64,000 bases of DNA from Staphylococcus pseudintermedius (GTDB taxonomy: Bacteria; Bacillota; Bacilli; Staphylococcales; Staphylococcaceae): the NCBI RefSeq assembly GCF_001792775.2, contig NZ_MLGE02000009.1, forward strand, positions 24,056-88,055, written 5' to 3'. Every line of letters starts with the position of its first letter. Positions within the stretch are counted from its first letter, which is position 1. The notes beneath the pieces are model-generated. The model had not been told where the DNA came from. It was given only the letters and a program-made list of their open reading frames with translations, and made no database searches. Positions 50,514 to 59,441 of the stretch are shown one piece after another. The position numbers were made by a program, and so were the translations under genes.

Positions 50514-50526
50514 AGGTTGGTTAAAC

Positions 50527-51144
50527 ATGGCTAAAATTGGTTATGCACGTGTCAGTAGCAAAGAACAGAACTTAGATCGGCAATTACAAGCGTTACAGGG
50601 CGTTTCTAAGGTCTTTTCAGACAAATTAAGCGGTCAATCGGTCGAACGTCCACAATTACAAGCTATGCTTAACTATATTCGTGAAGGGGATATTGTTGTT
50701 GTTACTGAATTAGATCGATTAGGACGGAATAATAAAGAATTAACAGAATTGATGAATCAAATTCAATTTAAGGGGGCAACCCTTGAGGTTTTAAACTTGC
50801 CCTCTATGAATGGGATTGAAGATGAAAATTTAAGGCGTTTGATTAATAATTTAGTGATTGAATTATATAAGTATCAAGCTGAATCTGAACGTAAACGTAT
50901 TAAAGAACGACAAGCCCAAGGAATTGAAATAGCTAAGTCAAAAGGAAAATTCAAGGGTCGTCAGCATAAATTTAAAGAAAATGATCCACGTTTAAAACAT
51001 GCTTTTGATTTATTTTTGAACGGTTCTACCGATAAAGAAGTGGAAGAACAAACTGGAATTAATCGCCGAACGTTTAGAAGGTATCGAGCAAGATATAACG
51101 TGACAGTAGATCAAAGAAAAAACAATGAAAAGAGGGATAGTTAA
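50527..51144 (+). CDS. beta-type serine recombinase/resolvase
   Basis: A 205-residue small serine recombinase. The catalytic serine is in IGYARVSSKEQN near residue 10, with DRLGRN and ERKRIKERQAQGI of the E helix, then a C-terminal helix-turn-helix (STDKEVEEQTGINRRTFRRY). The length equals the beta recombinase of pSM19035 and the pAMbeta1 resolvase, which resolve plasmid multimers. It overlaps the topoisomerase start by one base (TAATG). Confidence 0.92.
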   Translation: MAKIGYARVSSKEQNLDRQLQALQGVSKVFSDKLSGQSVERPQLQAMLNYIREGDIVVVTELDRLGRNNKELTELMNQIQFKGATLEVLNLPSMNGIEDENLRRLINNLVIELYKYQAESERKRIKERQAQGIEIAKSKGKFKGRQHKFKENDPRLKHAFDLFLNGSTDKEVEEQTGINRRTFRRYRARYNVTVDQRKNNEKRDS

Positions 51145-53288
51145 TGAGTACGGTTATTTTAGCTGAAAAACCAAGCCAAGCATTGGCCTACGCAAGTGCT
51201 TTAAAACAAAGCGCTAAAAAAGACGGTTATTTTGAGATCAAAGACCCACTATTTACAGATGAAACGTTTATCACGTTTGGTTTTGGGCATTTAGTCGAAT
51301 TAGCAGAACCAGGTCATTATGACGAAAAGTGGCAAAATTGGAAACTTGAATCTTTGCCGATTTTTCCTAATCGATACGATTTTGAAGTTGCAAAAGATAA
51401 GGGAAAGCAGTTTAAAATTGTTGCAGAACTTCTCAAAAAGGCAAATACAATTATTGTTGCAACAGATAGCGACAGAGAAGGTGAAAATATTGCCTGGTCA
51501 ATCATTCATAAAGCAAATGCCTTTTCTAAAGATAAAACGTATAAGCGTTTATGGATCAATAGCTTAGAAAAAGATGTGATTCGTAGCGGTTTTCAAAATT
51601 TGCAACCAGGAATGAATTACTATCCCTTTTATCAAGAAGCGCAAACACGCCAAATTGCCGATTGGTTGATCGGCATGAACGCAAGCCCTTTGTATACGTT
51701 AAATTTACAACAGAAGGGCGTACCAGGTACATTTTCACTAGGACGTGTTCAAACGCCCACCTTATACCTTATTTTTCAGCGCCAGGAAGCCATAGAGAAT
51801 TTTAAAAAAGAACCTTTTTTCGAGGTGGAAGCTAGTATAAAAGTAAACCAAGGGTCGTTTAAGGGCGTTCTAAGCCCCACACAGCGTTTTAAAACCCAAG
51901 AGGAGCTTTTAGCTTTTGTTTCTTCTAAACAAGCTAAAATAGGCAATCAAGAGGGCAGAATCGCTGACGTGCAAACCAAAGAGAAAAAAACGAATAGTCC
52001 GAGTTTGTTTTCTTTAAGTAGTTTGCAATCAAAAGTTAATCAGCTTTATAAAGCGACAGCGAGCCAAACTTTAAAAGCTATGCAAGGACTGTATGAAGCC
52101 AAATTATTGAGTTATCCAAGAACAGATACCCCATTTATTACAGAGAACGAATTTGCTTATTTAAAAGCGAATTTTGGCAAATATAGCGGTTTTTTAGGAC
52201 TTGATCTTGAACTGGTTCAAACAGAGCCTAGAAAGCGTTATGTGGACGGTAGTAAGGTACAGGAACACCACGCCATTATCCCAACAAAACAAGTACCTAC
52301 CGAATCTGCATTAGCGAAAATGGACGATTTGCAACGAAAAATTTATACTTTAGTCGTTAAAACGACCGTTGCCATGTTTTTACCTGATTATTTGTATGAA
52401 GAAACTAAGATACAAACCAAAGTAGCCGACTTACTTTTTCAATCAATAGGCAAGACACCAAAGCAAGAAGGGTGGAAAATTCTTTTTAAACAGCAAAACA
52501 AAGAAGAAAAAGAGGACGTTCAAACGTTACCCTTGGTTATCATTGGAGAACATGCCGAGGTTGACGTTAAGAGTGCCGAAAAAGAAACACAACCACCGAA
52601 AGCTTTTACAGAGGGTACATTATTAACTGCTATGAAAACCGCTAATAAAACGGTTGATGATGAAGAAGCAATCAAGATTTTACAAGAAGTCGAGGGAATC
52701 GGAACAGAAGCGACAAGAGCAAGCATTATTGAAGCCTTGAAACAAAAAGAATATATCCAAGTCATTAAAAATAAACTTGTTGTGACTGAAAAAGGTAAAT
52801 TATTGTGCCAGGCAGTCGAAAGTCAGCACCTCTTAACGAGTGCTGAAATGACGGCTAAATGGGAAACGTATTTAAAGAAGATTGGTAAAAGAGAAGGCAA
52901 TCAAGAAAACTTTATTAATAATATCAAGAAGTTTATCGTTCATTTATTGGAAAATGTACCTACCGATATAGAGAAATTAAGTTTTGCTGATTACCAGGAA
53001 CAGAAAGAAAAAGAAGCAGAAAAAAATATTGTTGGAAAATGTCCTAAGTGTGGCAACAATATTGTATTAAAAAAATCGTTTTATGGTTGTTCAAATTATC
53101 CTGAATGTAAGTTTACTTTAGCTGAACATTTTAGAAAGAAAAAACTAACCAAAACAAATGTAAAAGAATTACTAGAGGGAAAAGAAACCCTGGTAAAAGG
53201 AATCAAAACGAAAGATAAAAAGTCCTACAATGCCGTTGTAAAAATTGGAGAAAAGGGATATATTGATTTTATATCTTTCTCAAAATAA
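51144..53288 (+). CDS. topB: type IA DNA topoisomerase of Inc18 plasmid origin
   Basis: A 714-residue topoisomerase III-type enzyme. The TOPRIM domain shows ILAEKPSQA and the acidic ATDSDREGENIAW motif. The active-site tyrosine is in LSYPRTDTPFI near residue 326, and the C-terminus has a four-cysteine zinc finger (CPKCGNN...CSNYPEC). Plasmid-borne enzymes of this group help replication intermediates and resolution. It is translationally coupled to the recombinase. Its last 260 bp recur at 54814-55073. Confidence 0.93.
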   Translation: MSTVILAEKPSQALAYASALKQSAKKDGYFEIKDPLFTDETFITFGFGHLVELAEPGHYDEKWQNWKLESLPIFPNRYDFEVAKDKGKQFKIVAELLKKANTIIVATDSDREGENIAWSIIHKANAFSKDKTYKRLWINSLEKDVIRSGFQNLQPGMNYYPFYQEAQTRQIADWLIGMNASPLYTLNLQQKGVPGTFSLGRVQTPTLYLIFQRQEAIENFKKEPFFEVEASIKVNQGSFKGVLSPTQRFKTQEELLAFVSSKQAKIGNQEGRIADVQTKEKKTNSPSLFSLSSLQSKVNQLYKATASQTLKAMQGLYEAKLLSYPRTDTPFITENEFAYLKANFGKYSGFLGLDLELVQTEPRKRYVDGSKVQEHHAIIPTKQVPTESALAKMDDLQRKIYTLVVKTTVAMFLPDYLYEETKIQTKVADLLFQSIGKTPKQEGWKILFKQQNKEEKEDVQTLPLVIIGEHAEVDVKSAEKETQPPKAFTEGTLLTAMKTANKTVDDEEAIKILQEVEGIGTEATRASIIEALKQKEYIQVIKNKLVVTEKGKLLCQAVESQHLLTSAEMTAKWETYLKKIGKREGNQENFINNIKKFIVHLLENVPTDIEKLSFADYQEQKEKEAEKNIVGKCPKCGNNIVLKKSFYGCSNYPECKFTLAEHFRKKKLTKTNVKELLEGKETLVKGIKTKDKKSYNAVVKIGEKGYIDFISFSK

Positions 53289-53290
53289 AC

Positions 53291-53320
53291 ATAAAAGCCC
53301 TTTAAATAGGGCTTTTATAT
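53291..53320 (+). terminator. terminator of the recombinase-topoisomerase operon
   Basis: A perfect 10-bp stem ATAAAAGCCC/GGGCTTTTAT with an eight-base loop follows the stop codon by two bases. Confidence 0.85.
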
Positions 53321-53323
53321 ATT

Positions 53324-53365
53324 AATCACAAATCACTTATCACAAATCACAAGTGATTTGTGATA
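53324..53365 (+). promoter_or_regulatory. omega repressor operator: six consecutive heptads
   Basis: Six contiguous 7-bp units fit the omega recognition heptad WATCACW: four in direct orientation (AATCACA, AATCACT, TATCACA, AATCACA) and two inverted (AGTGATT, TGTGATA). In Inc18 plasmids such arrays overlap the promoters that omega represses. Here the array precedes the truncated omega gene. Confidence 0.85.
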
Positions 53366-53403
53366 AAATAAGAATAAGAAGAAATAGAAAGAAGTGAGAG
53401 ATC

Positions 53404-53637
53404 GTGGGAAATTTAGGCGCACAGAAAGCAAAACGAAATGATACGCCAATCAGCGCAAAAAAAGATATAATGGGGGATAAGACGGTTCGTGTTCGTGCTG
53501 ACTTGCACCATATCATAAAAATCGAAACAGCAAAGAATGGCGGAAACGTAAAAGAAGTTATGGAAATAAGACTTAGAAGCAAACTTAAGAGTGTGTTGAT
53601 AGTGCAGTATCTTAAAATTTTGTATAATAGGAATTGA
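53404..53637 (+). pseudogene. 3'-truncated omega transcriptional repressor
   Basis: The first 53 codons match the omega ribbon-helix-helix repressor of Inc18 plasmids (GNLGAQKAKRND, the beta strand KTVRVRAD and helix A region HHIIKIETAKNGG). After KEVM near 53562 the frame runs into the erm(B) upstream region and ends at 53637 with unrelated residues. Omega normally has 71 residues, and its last helix is lost. The ParA-like delta gene and the epsilon-zeta toxin pair that usually flank omega are absent. It starts at GTG 53404 or slightly upstream. Confidence 0.85.
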
Positions 53638-53685
53638 AGTTAAATTAGATGCTAAAAATTTGTAATTAAGAAGGAGGGATTCGTC

Positions 53686-53781
53686 ATGTTGGTATTCCAA
53701 ATGCGTTATCAAATGCGTTATGTAGATAAAACATCTACTGTTTTGAAACAGACTAAAAACAGTGATTACGCAGATAAATAA
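53686..53781 (+). CDS. ermBL: erm(B) leader peptide, lengthened variant
   Basis: A 31-codon leader (MLVFQMRYQMRY, then VDKTSTVLKQ, ending NSDYADK) with an AAGGAGG site. Ribosome stalling on the leader in the presence of erythromycin exposes the erm(B) start. The usual leader has 27 codons. Here a 12-bp tandem repeat (CAAATGCGTTAT twice, about 53698-53721) adds four codons just before the VDK stall region. A TATAAT at 53623 is the likely -10 of the transcript. Confidence 0.88.
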   Translation: MLVFQMRYQMRYVDKTSTVLKQTKNSDYADK

Positions 53782-53905
53782 ATACGTTAGATTAATTCCT
53801 ACCAGTGACTAATCTTATGACTTTTTAAACAGATAACTAAAATTACAAACAAATCGTTTAACTTCTGTATTTGTTTATAGATGTAATCACTTCAGGAGTG
53901 ATAAC

Positions 53906-54643
53906 ATGAACAAAAATATAAAATATTCTCAAAACTTTTTAACGAGTGAAAAAGTACTCAACCAAATAATAAAACAATTGAATTTAAAAGAAACCGATAC
54001 CGTTTACGAAATTGGAACAGGTAAAGGGCATTTAACGACGAAACTGGCTAAAATAAGTAAACAGGTAACGTCTATTGAATTAGACAGTCATCTATTCAAC
54101 TTATCGTCAGAAAAATTAAAACTGAATACTCGTGTCACTTTAATTCACCAAGATATTCTACAGTTTCAATTCCCTAACAAACAGAGGTATAAAATTGTTG
54201 GGAATATTCCTTACCATTTAAGCACACAAATTATTAAAAAAGTGGTTTTTGAAAGCCGTGCGTCTGACATCTATCTGATTGTTGAAGAAGGATTCTACAA
54301 GCGTACCTTGGATATTCACCGAACACTAGGGTTGCTCTTGCACACTCAAGTCTCGATTCAGCAATTGCTTAAGCTGCCAGCGGAATGCTTTCATCCTAAA
54401 CCAAAAGTAAACAGTGTCTTAATAAAACTTACCCGCCATACCACAGATGTTCCAGATAAATATTGGAAGCTATATACGTACTTTGTTTCAAAATGGGTCA
54501 ATCGAGAATATCGTCAACTGTTTACTAAAAATCAGTTTCATCAAGCAATGAAACACGCCAAAGTAAACAATTTAAGTACCGTTACTTATGAGCAAGTATT
54601 GTCTATTTTTAATAGTTATCTATTATTTAACGGGAGGAAATAA
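53906..54643 (+). CDS. erm(B): 23S rRNA (adenine-N6)-dimethyltransferase Erm(B)
   Basis: A 245-residue rRNA methyltransferase that dimethylates the adenine of the macrolide site (A2058 in E. coli numbering), giving macrolide, lincosamide and streptogramin B resistance. The SAM-binding motif [15 protein letters not shown] is near residue 36 and the catalytic NIPYHLSTQ near residue 101. The length is full. It is preceded by a translational attenuator leader. The surroundings are Inc18/Tn917 DNA. Confidence 0.98.
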   Translation: MNKNIKYSQNFLTSEKVLNQIIKQLNLKETDTVYEIGTGKGHLTTKLAKISKQVTSIELDSHLFNLSSEKLKLNTRVTLIHQDILQFQFPNKQRYKIVGNIPYHLSTQIIKKVVFESRASDIYLIVEEGFYKRTLDIHRTLGLLLHTQVSIQQLLKLPAECFHPKPKVNSVLIKLTRHTTDVPDKYWKLYTYFVSKWVNREYRQLFTKNQFHQAMKHAKVNNLSTVTYEQVLSIFNSYLLFNGRK

Positions 54644-54647
54644 TTCT

Positions 54648-54779
54648 ATGAGTCGCTTTTTTAAATTTGGAAAGTTACACGTTACTAAAGGGAATGGAGA
54701 TAAATTATTAGATATACTACTGACAGCTTCCAAGAAGCTAAAGAGGTCCCTAGCGCCTACGGGGAATTTGTATCGATAA
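54648..54779 (+). CDS. short ORF directly after erm(B)
   Basis: A 43-codon frame starting MSRFFKFGKLHVTKG behind a good GGGAGGAAA site, four bases after the erm(B) stop. Its last third is encoded by the Tn917-like terminal sequence (SLAPTGNLYR), so it is probably a truncated gene. Function unknown. Confidence 0.5.
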   Translation: MSRFFKFGKLHVTKGNGDKLLDILLTASKKLKRSLAPTGNLYR

Positions 54780-54813
54780 GGGGTACAAATTCCCACTAAG
54801 CGCTCGGGACCCC
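54745..54813. mobile_element. Tn917/Tn551-like terminal inverted repeat remnant
   Basis: An imperfect palindrome, with 28-base arms matching at 24 positions, starts GGTCCCTAGCGC and ends GCGCTCGGGACCCC. It resembles the terminal region of the Tn3-family transposon Tn917, which carries erm(B); this identification is from memory. No tnpR or tnpA is present, so it is a relic. Confidence 0.7.
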
Positions 54814-55073
54814 TTGTAGGAAAATGTCCTAAGTGTGGCAACAATATTGTATTAAAAAAATCGTTTTATGGTTGTTCAAATTATCCTGAATGTAAGTTTA
54901 CTTTAGCTGAACATTTTAGAAAGAAAAAACTAACCAAAACGAATGTAAAAGAATTACTGGAGGGAAAAGAAACCCTGGTAAAAGGAATCAAAAACAAAGA
55001 GAAAAAGCCCTACAATGCCGTTGTAAAAATTGGGGAAAAGGGATATATTGATTTTATCTCTTTTTCAAAATAA
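54814..55073 (+). pseudogene. duplicated 3' end of the plasmid topoisomerase gene
   Basis: About 260 bp repeat 53029-53288, covering the zinc finger and C-terminus, with roughly ten substitutions. The two copies bracket omega, erm(B) and the Tn917-like end. There is no start codon. The divergence indicates an origin from a second plasmid lineage and not from a recent local duplication. Confidence 0.88.
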
Positions 55074-55077
55074 ACAT

Positions 55078-55902
55078 GGGGCTGACCCAAAAGTAGCTCC
55101 TATATGAAAAATAGAGGTCTTTCCATTTAGATAGTAGTGGAAAGACCTCTATTTATCTTTTGAAAGTGAATACAAAAATAAAGCACACTCTGCTATAATA
55201 TAGGTGATTAATCCATTTGAGAGAGGTGCTTTATCATGTATCAAAATTATACCATAAACCAACTTTGTTTGCCTATAGATCTTGAAATTAAATTAGAAGA
55301 AAATGATTTTGCTCATGCCATTGTGCAGTTTGTTGACTCTATTCCCGATGAAGTCTTTCTTCCTTATTATCAATCTATGGGTAGACCCCAATATCATCCT
55401 CGTATGCTACTTTCCATTATTCTTTGTGCCTATATTCAAGGGGTTTATTCGGGCCGCCAAATACAAAATATGCTGATAGATAGTATTCGGATGCGCTACT
55501 TATCTCAAGAGCAATTCCCTAACTTTCGTACTATTAATCGTTTTCGCGTTCATCCGATTATGAACGATATTCTAGATCATTCATTTGTTCAATTTCGTGA
55601 GCTACTGGTTCAAAGTGGCTTAATCAGTGGCAGTGCTCTATACATTGATGGTACAAAAATTGAAGCGGATGCGAATAAATACTCTTTCGTTTGGAAAAAA
55701 AGTATTTTAAAGTATAAGGATAGCCTTGATCAAAAAGCCCTTGAAAACTACCAACAAATGGTGGAAACAAAAATCTTACCTGAGTTAATAGATGATTTAA
55801 AGGATGAACTTTCTATAGAAGAGATTGAAAGGATTCGTCAATCTTTGGAAGAAAAGGAAAATCAATTAATTGAAGCGATTGACCAAACCGAAACAGTAGA
55901 AG
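55078..55902 (+). mobile_element. IS1182-like element, left copy, 3'-truncated
   Basis: It begins with GGGGCTGACCCAAAAG (the left end) directly after the topoisomerase remnant. The truncated transposase runs from 55236 to the break at about 55902, where another GGGGCTGACCC end begins. Confidence 0.85.
55236..55902 (+). pseudogene. truncated IS1182-family transposase
   Basis: About 222 codons of an IS1182-family DDE transposase. The N-terminal DUF772-like domain (GRPQYHPRMLLSIILCAY, GRQIQNMLIDSIRMRYL) is complete and the first catalytic Asp region YIDGTKIEADANKY is present. The frame breaks after QTETVE, where the sequence switches to an IS end, whereas the right copy continues ERKLLRKEK. The C-terminal catalytic half is missing, so it cannot transpose alone. 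Confidence 0.9.
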
Positions 55903-55936
55903 GGGGCTGACCCATTATTAATAAGGAGTGGACAAC

Positions 55937-56182
55937 ATGATTGATGTAAATGAGCTATTGGAAGAAGCTATTAGAGAAACTGAAAATCTAAATGATGGCG
56001 AAGTTTTTCTTGTTAAAGATTTATTCAAGGGATATGTGGGGAATAGGATACCCAGAAAGGATCGACTTCTGCTTGGAACGTTATTTTTAAACCATGTTAG
56101 CAAAATGAATGGTAATTTAAAGGCTATTGAAAAGACTTCATCTAATCAGCAGAGGTATAAAAAGACAATTGATAAGTTTTAA
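55937..56182 (+). CDS. DUF1413-type small protein
   Basis: An 81-residue protein (MIDVNELLEEAIRET..., with GEVFLVKDLFKGYVGNRIP) fitting the DUF1413 family found on Gram-positive resistance elements. A good AAGGAG precedes the ATG. It lies between the broken IS and the nucleotidyltransferase gene. Function unknown. Confidence 0.7.
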   Translation: MIDVNELLEEAIRETENLNDGEVFLVKDLFKGYVGNRIPRKDRLLLGTLFLNHVSKMNGNLKAIEKTSSNQQRYKKTIDKF

Positions 56183-56284
56183 CTATCTTTTGTGAAATTA
56201 AAAAAATTATAAATATGTTGAGTAGAAGCAAAAGATTTGGCTTGGAATTTTTACAGCAGTGAATCGATAAAAGGAGCATGCTTG

Positions 56285-57154
56285 ATGGTAGATAATATTA
56301 TTAAATCAGTAGCAGAGAAATTATCCTCTCTGTCTTATATAGAAGGTATTGTTTTAGGTGGTTCACGTGCAAGGGGCACCCATACAGAGGATTCGGATAT
56401 AGATATCGGCATCTATTACAATTCAGAATCATTTGACATAAATACTATTAATCAATTCGCTACAAAGCTGGATGATGAGCATAGAAATAACCTTGTTGTA
56501 CCTCCCGGAGCATGGGGTGATTGGATTAATGGCGGCGGATGGTTAGTCATAAACGGGTATCATGTGGATTTAATTTTACGTGATATTAAACGTGTGGAAC
56601 AAATAATGAAAGATACAGAGCACGGAATTGTTACTGCCAATTATCAGACTGGGCATCCCCATGGTTATATTAGTGCAATGTATCGAGGAGAATTAGCGAT
56701 TAGCAAAATACTATATGCTAAGAATGAAAGCTTATGCGAATTAAAAAAACAGGCAGAAACTTATCCCAATGCTTTGCAGAAAAGTTTAGTTAACTTTTTT
56801 ATGTTTGAAGCAGGGTTCTCTTTAATGTTTGTAAAAGCAAATTCGGGAACAGACGATAAATATTATATTGCGGGTCATGTTTTTCGTATAGTTTCATGTT
56901 TAAATCAAGTGTTATTTGCATGTAATAATGCTTATTGTATCAACGAAAAGAAAGCTATAAAACTGCTTGAAACTTTTGAACATAAACCTGAAAAATATAC
57001 CGAGAAGGTAAATCATATTTTTGAAGTACTCGGTATCTCACTTTTTGAATGCTACGACATGACCGAGAAGCTTTATAATGAAGTGAATGAAATTGTATCG
57101 GAGATAAATAACTTTTTAAACGAGGAGAGTTCAGATGAAAGAAAACAAATATGA
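56285..57154 (+). CDS. nucleotidyltransferase of unassigned substrate
   Basis: A 289-residue protein of the aminoglycoside nucleotidyltransferase fold. The motif GGSRARGTHTEDSDIDIGIY near residue 23 supplies the two metal-binding aspartates, and a third acidic strand is HVDLILRD near residue 98. It differs from ANT(6)-Ia encoded downstream and no resistance role is known to me. AAAGGAG at 56270 sets the ATG at 56285. The next gene starts within its last 20 bp, so the two are coupled. It commonly accompanies the ant(6)-sat4-aph(3') cluster. Confidence 0.8.
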   Translation: MVDNIIKSVAEKLSSLSYIEGIVLGGSRARGTHTEDSDIDIGIYYNSESFDINTINQFATKLDDEHRNNLVVPPGAWGDWINGGGWLVINGYHVDLILRDIKRVEQIMKDTEHGIVTANYQTGHPHGYISAMYRGELAISKILYAKNESLCELKKQAETYPNALQKSLVNFFMFEAGFSLMFVKANSGTDDKYYIAGHVFRIVSCLNQVLFACNNAYCINEKKAIKLLETFEHKPEKYTEKVNHIFEVLGISLFECYDMTEKLYNEVNEIVSEINNFLNEESSDERKQI

Positions 57155-57869
57155 TGATAATATATTTTTTCAAAAATACAGTCAAATGAGTCGCTCGCAG
57201 AAAGGACTGGCTGGTGCGGGAGAATGGGAGACTTTGAAAAAGATGCTACCTGATTTTAAGGGTAAGCGTGTGCTTGATTTAGGATGCGGCTATGGATGGC
57301 ACTGTATATATGCGATGGAAAACGGTGCTTCCTCTGTAGTAGGTGTTGATATTTCTCATAAAATGCTCGAAGTAGCAAAAGGAAAAACCCATTTTCCACA
57401 GATTGAATATGAATGCTGTGCCATAGAAGATGTGGATTTCCCAGAGGAGAGCTTTGATGTAATACTAAGTTCGCTTGCGTTTCATTATGTAGCAGACTAT
57501 GAGAATTTAATAAAAAAGATATATAGGATGCTGAAGGCTGGTGGCAATTTAGTTTTTACAGTTGAACATCCTGTTTTTACTGCTCATGGAACACAAGACT
57601 GGTATTATAACGAAAAAGGAGAAATACTGCATTTCCCGGTGGACAATTATTATTATGAGGGCAAACGGACAGCTATGTTTTTGGAAGAAAAGGTTACAAA
57701 ATATCATAGAACACTGACCACATATCTAAATACACTGCTTTCAAATAGTTTTATAATAAATCAGATTGTGGAGCCACAGCCGCCAGAGAACATGATGGAT
57801 ATTCCGGGGATGGCGGATGAAATGCGACGCCCAATGATGCTGATTGTATCGGCAAAAAAGAAGATGTAA
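57135..57869 (+). CDS. class I SAM-dependent methyltransferase
   Basis: A 244-residue methyltransferase. Motif I reads VLDLGCGYGWHCIYA near residue 48, with VGVDISHKML after it and SSLAFHYVADYE as motif IV. Substrate unknown. The GAGGAG site lies in the end of the nucleotidyltransferase gene, with which it overlaps by 20 bp. The pair nucleotidyltransferase-methyltransferase upstream of ant(6)-Ia is a fixed part of these elements. Confidence 0.85.
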   Translation: MKENKYDDNIFFQKYSQMSRSQKGLAGAGEWETLKKMLPDFKGKRVLDLGCGYGWHCIYAMENGASSVVGVDISHKMLEVAKGKTHFPQIEYECCAIEDVDFPEESFDVILSSLAFHYVADYENLIKKIYRMLKAGGNLVFTVEHPVFTAHGTQDWYYNEKGEILHFPVDNYYYEGKRTAMFLEEKVTKYHRTLTTYLNTLLSNSFIINQIVEPQPPENMMDIPGMADEMRRPMMLIVSAKKKM

Positions 57870-57901
57870 TAATATAGAAAAAATAAACGAGGAGTATGTA
57901 A

Positions 57902-58810
57902 ATGAGATCAGAAAAAGAAATGATGGATTTAGTACTTTCTTTAGCAGAACAGGATGAACGTATTCGAATTGTGACCCTTGAGGGGTCACGCGCAAATATT
58001 AATATACCTAAAGATGAATTTCAGGATTATGATATTACATATTTTGTAAGTGATATAGAACCGTTTATATCTAATGATGACTGGCTTAATCAATTTGGGA
58101 ATATAATAATGATGCAAAAGCCGGAGGATATGGAATTATTCCCACCTGAAGAAAAGGGATTTTCCTATCTTATGCTATTTGATGATTACAATAAAATTGA
58201 TCTTACCTTATTGCCCTTGGAAGAGTTAGATAATTACCTAAAGGGCGATAAATTAATAAAGGTTCTAATTGATAAAGATTGTAGAATTAAAAGGGACATA
58301 GTTCCGACTGATATAGATTATCATGTAAGAAAGCCAAGCGCAAGGGAGTATGATGATTGCTGCAATGAATTTTGGAATGTAACACCTTATGTTATTAAAG
58401 GATTGTGCCGTAAGGAAATTTTATTTGCTATTGATCATTTTAATCAGATTGTTCGCCATGAGCTGCTGAGAATGATATCATGGAAGGTCGGCATCGAAAC
58501 AGGCTTTAAATTAAGTGTAGGCAAGAACTATAAGTTTATTGAAAGGTATATATCCGAGGATTTGTGGGAGAAACTTTTGTCCACCTACCGGATGGATTCC
58601 TATGAAAACATATGGGAAGCATTATTTCTATGCCATCAATTGTTCAGGGCGGTATCCGGTGAGGTGGCGGAAAGGCTTCATTATGCCTATCCGGAGTATG
58701 ATAGGAATATAACAAAATATACCAGGGACATGTATAAAAAATACACTGGTAAAACCGGCTGCCTGGATAGCACATATGCCGCTGATATAGAAGAGAGGCG
58801 GGAACAGTGA
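57902..58810 (+). CDS. ant(6)-Ia: aminoglycoside 6-adenylyltransferase ANT(6)-Ia
   Basis: A 302-residue enzyme (also called AadE) that adenylates streptomycin. The motif TLEGSRANINIPKDEFQDYDITYFV (in part) carries the catalytic aspartates, and KIDLTLLP supplies the third. The length is full. Ribosome site GAGGAG; the stop overlaps the sat4 GTG start by four bases. Confidence 0.98.
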   Translation: MRSEKEMMDLVLSLAEQDERIRIVTLEGSRANINIPKDEFQDYDITYFVSDIEPFISNDDWLNQFGNIIMMQKPEDMELFPPEEKGFSYLMLFDDYNKIDLTLLPLEELDNYLKGDKLIKVLIDKDCRIKRDIVPTDIDYHVRKPSAREYDDCCNEFWNVTPYVIKGLCRKEILFAIDHFNQIVRHELLRMISWKVGIETGFKLSVGKNYKFIERYISEDLWEKLLSTYRMDSYENIWEALFLCHQLFRAVSGEVAERLHYAYPEYDRNITKYTRDMYKKYTGKTGCLDSTYAADIEERREQ

Positions 58811-59349
58811 TTACAGAAATGAAAGCAGGGCACCTGAAAGATATCGATAAACCCAGCGAACCATTTGAGGTGATAGGTAAGATTATACCGAGGTATGAAA
58901 ACGAGAATTGGACCTTTACAGAATTACTCTATGAAGCGCCATATTTAAAAAGCTACCAAGACGAAGAGGATGAAGAGGATGAGGAGGCAGATTGCCTTGA
59001 ATATATTGACAATACTGATAAGATAATATATCTTTACTACCAAGACGATAAATGCGTCGGAAAAGTTAAACTGCGAAAAAATTGGAACCGGTACGCTTAT
59101 ATAGAAGATATCGCCGTATGTAAGGATTTCAGGGGGCAAGGCATAGGCAGCGCGCTTATCAATATATCTATAGAATGGGCAAAGCATAAAAACTTGCATG
59201 GACTAATGCTTGAAACCCAGGACAATAACCTTATAGCTTGTAAATTCTATCATAATTGTGGTTTCAAAATCGGCTCCGTCGATACTATGTTATACGCCAA
59301 CTTTGAAAACAACTTTGAAAAAGCTGTTTTCTGGTATTTAAGGTTTTAG
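58807..59349 (+). CDS. sat4: streptothricin N-acetyltransferase Sat4
   Basis: A 180-residue GNAT acetyltransferase that inactivates streptothricins such as nourseothricin. The acetyl-CoA motif DFRGQGIGSALIN is near residue 112, and an acidic DEEDEEDEEADC run is near residue 57. The GTG start overlaps the ant(6)-Ia stop. Confidence 0.97.
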   Translation: MITEMKAGHLKDIDKPSEPFEVIGKIIPRYENENWTFTELLYEAPYLKSYQDEEDEEDEEADCLEYIDNTDKIIYLYYQDDKCVGKVKLRKNWNRYAYIEDIAVCKDFRGQGIGSALINISIEWAKHKNLHGLMLETQDNNLIACKFYHNCGFKIGSVDTMLYANFENNFEKAVFWYLRF

Positions 59350-59441
59350 AATGCAAGGAACAGTGAATTGGAGTTCGTCTTGTTATAATTAGCTTCTTGG
59401 GGTATCTTTAAATACTGTAGAAAAGAGGAAGGAAATAATAA

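Noticed and set aside
53291..53410. epsilon-zeta toxin-antitoxin system expected beside omega
   Set aside because: The sequence after the truncated omega gene is erm(B) DNA; no epsilon or zeta coding sequence is present.
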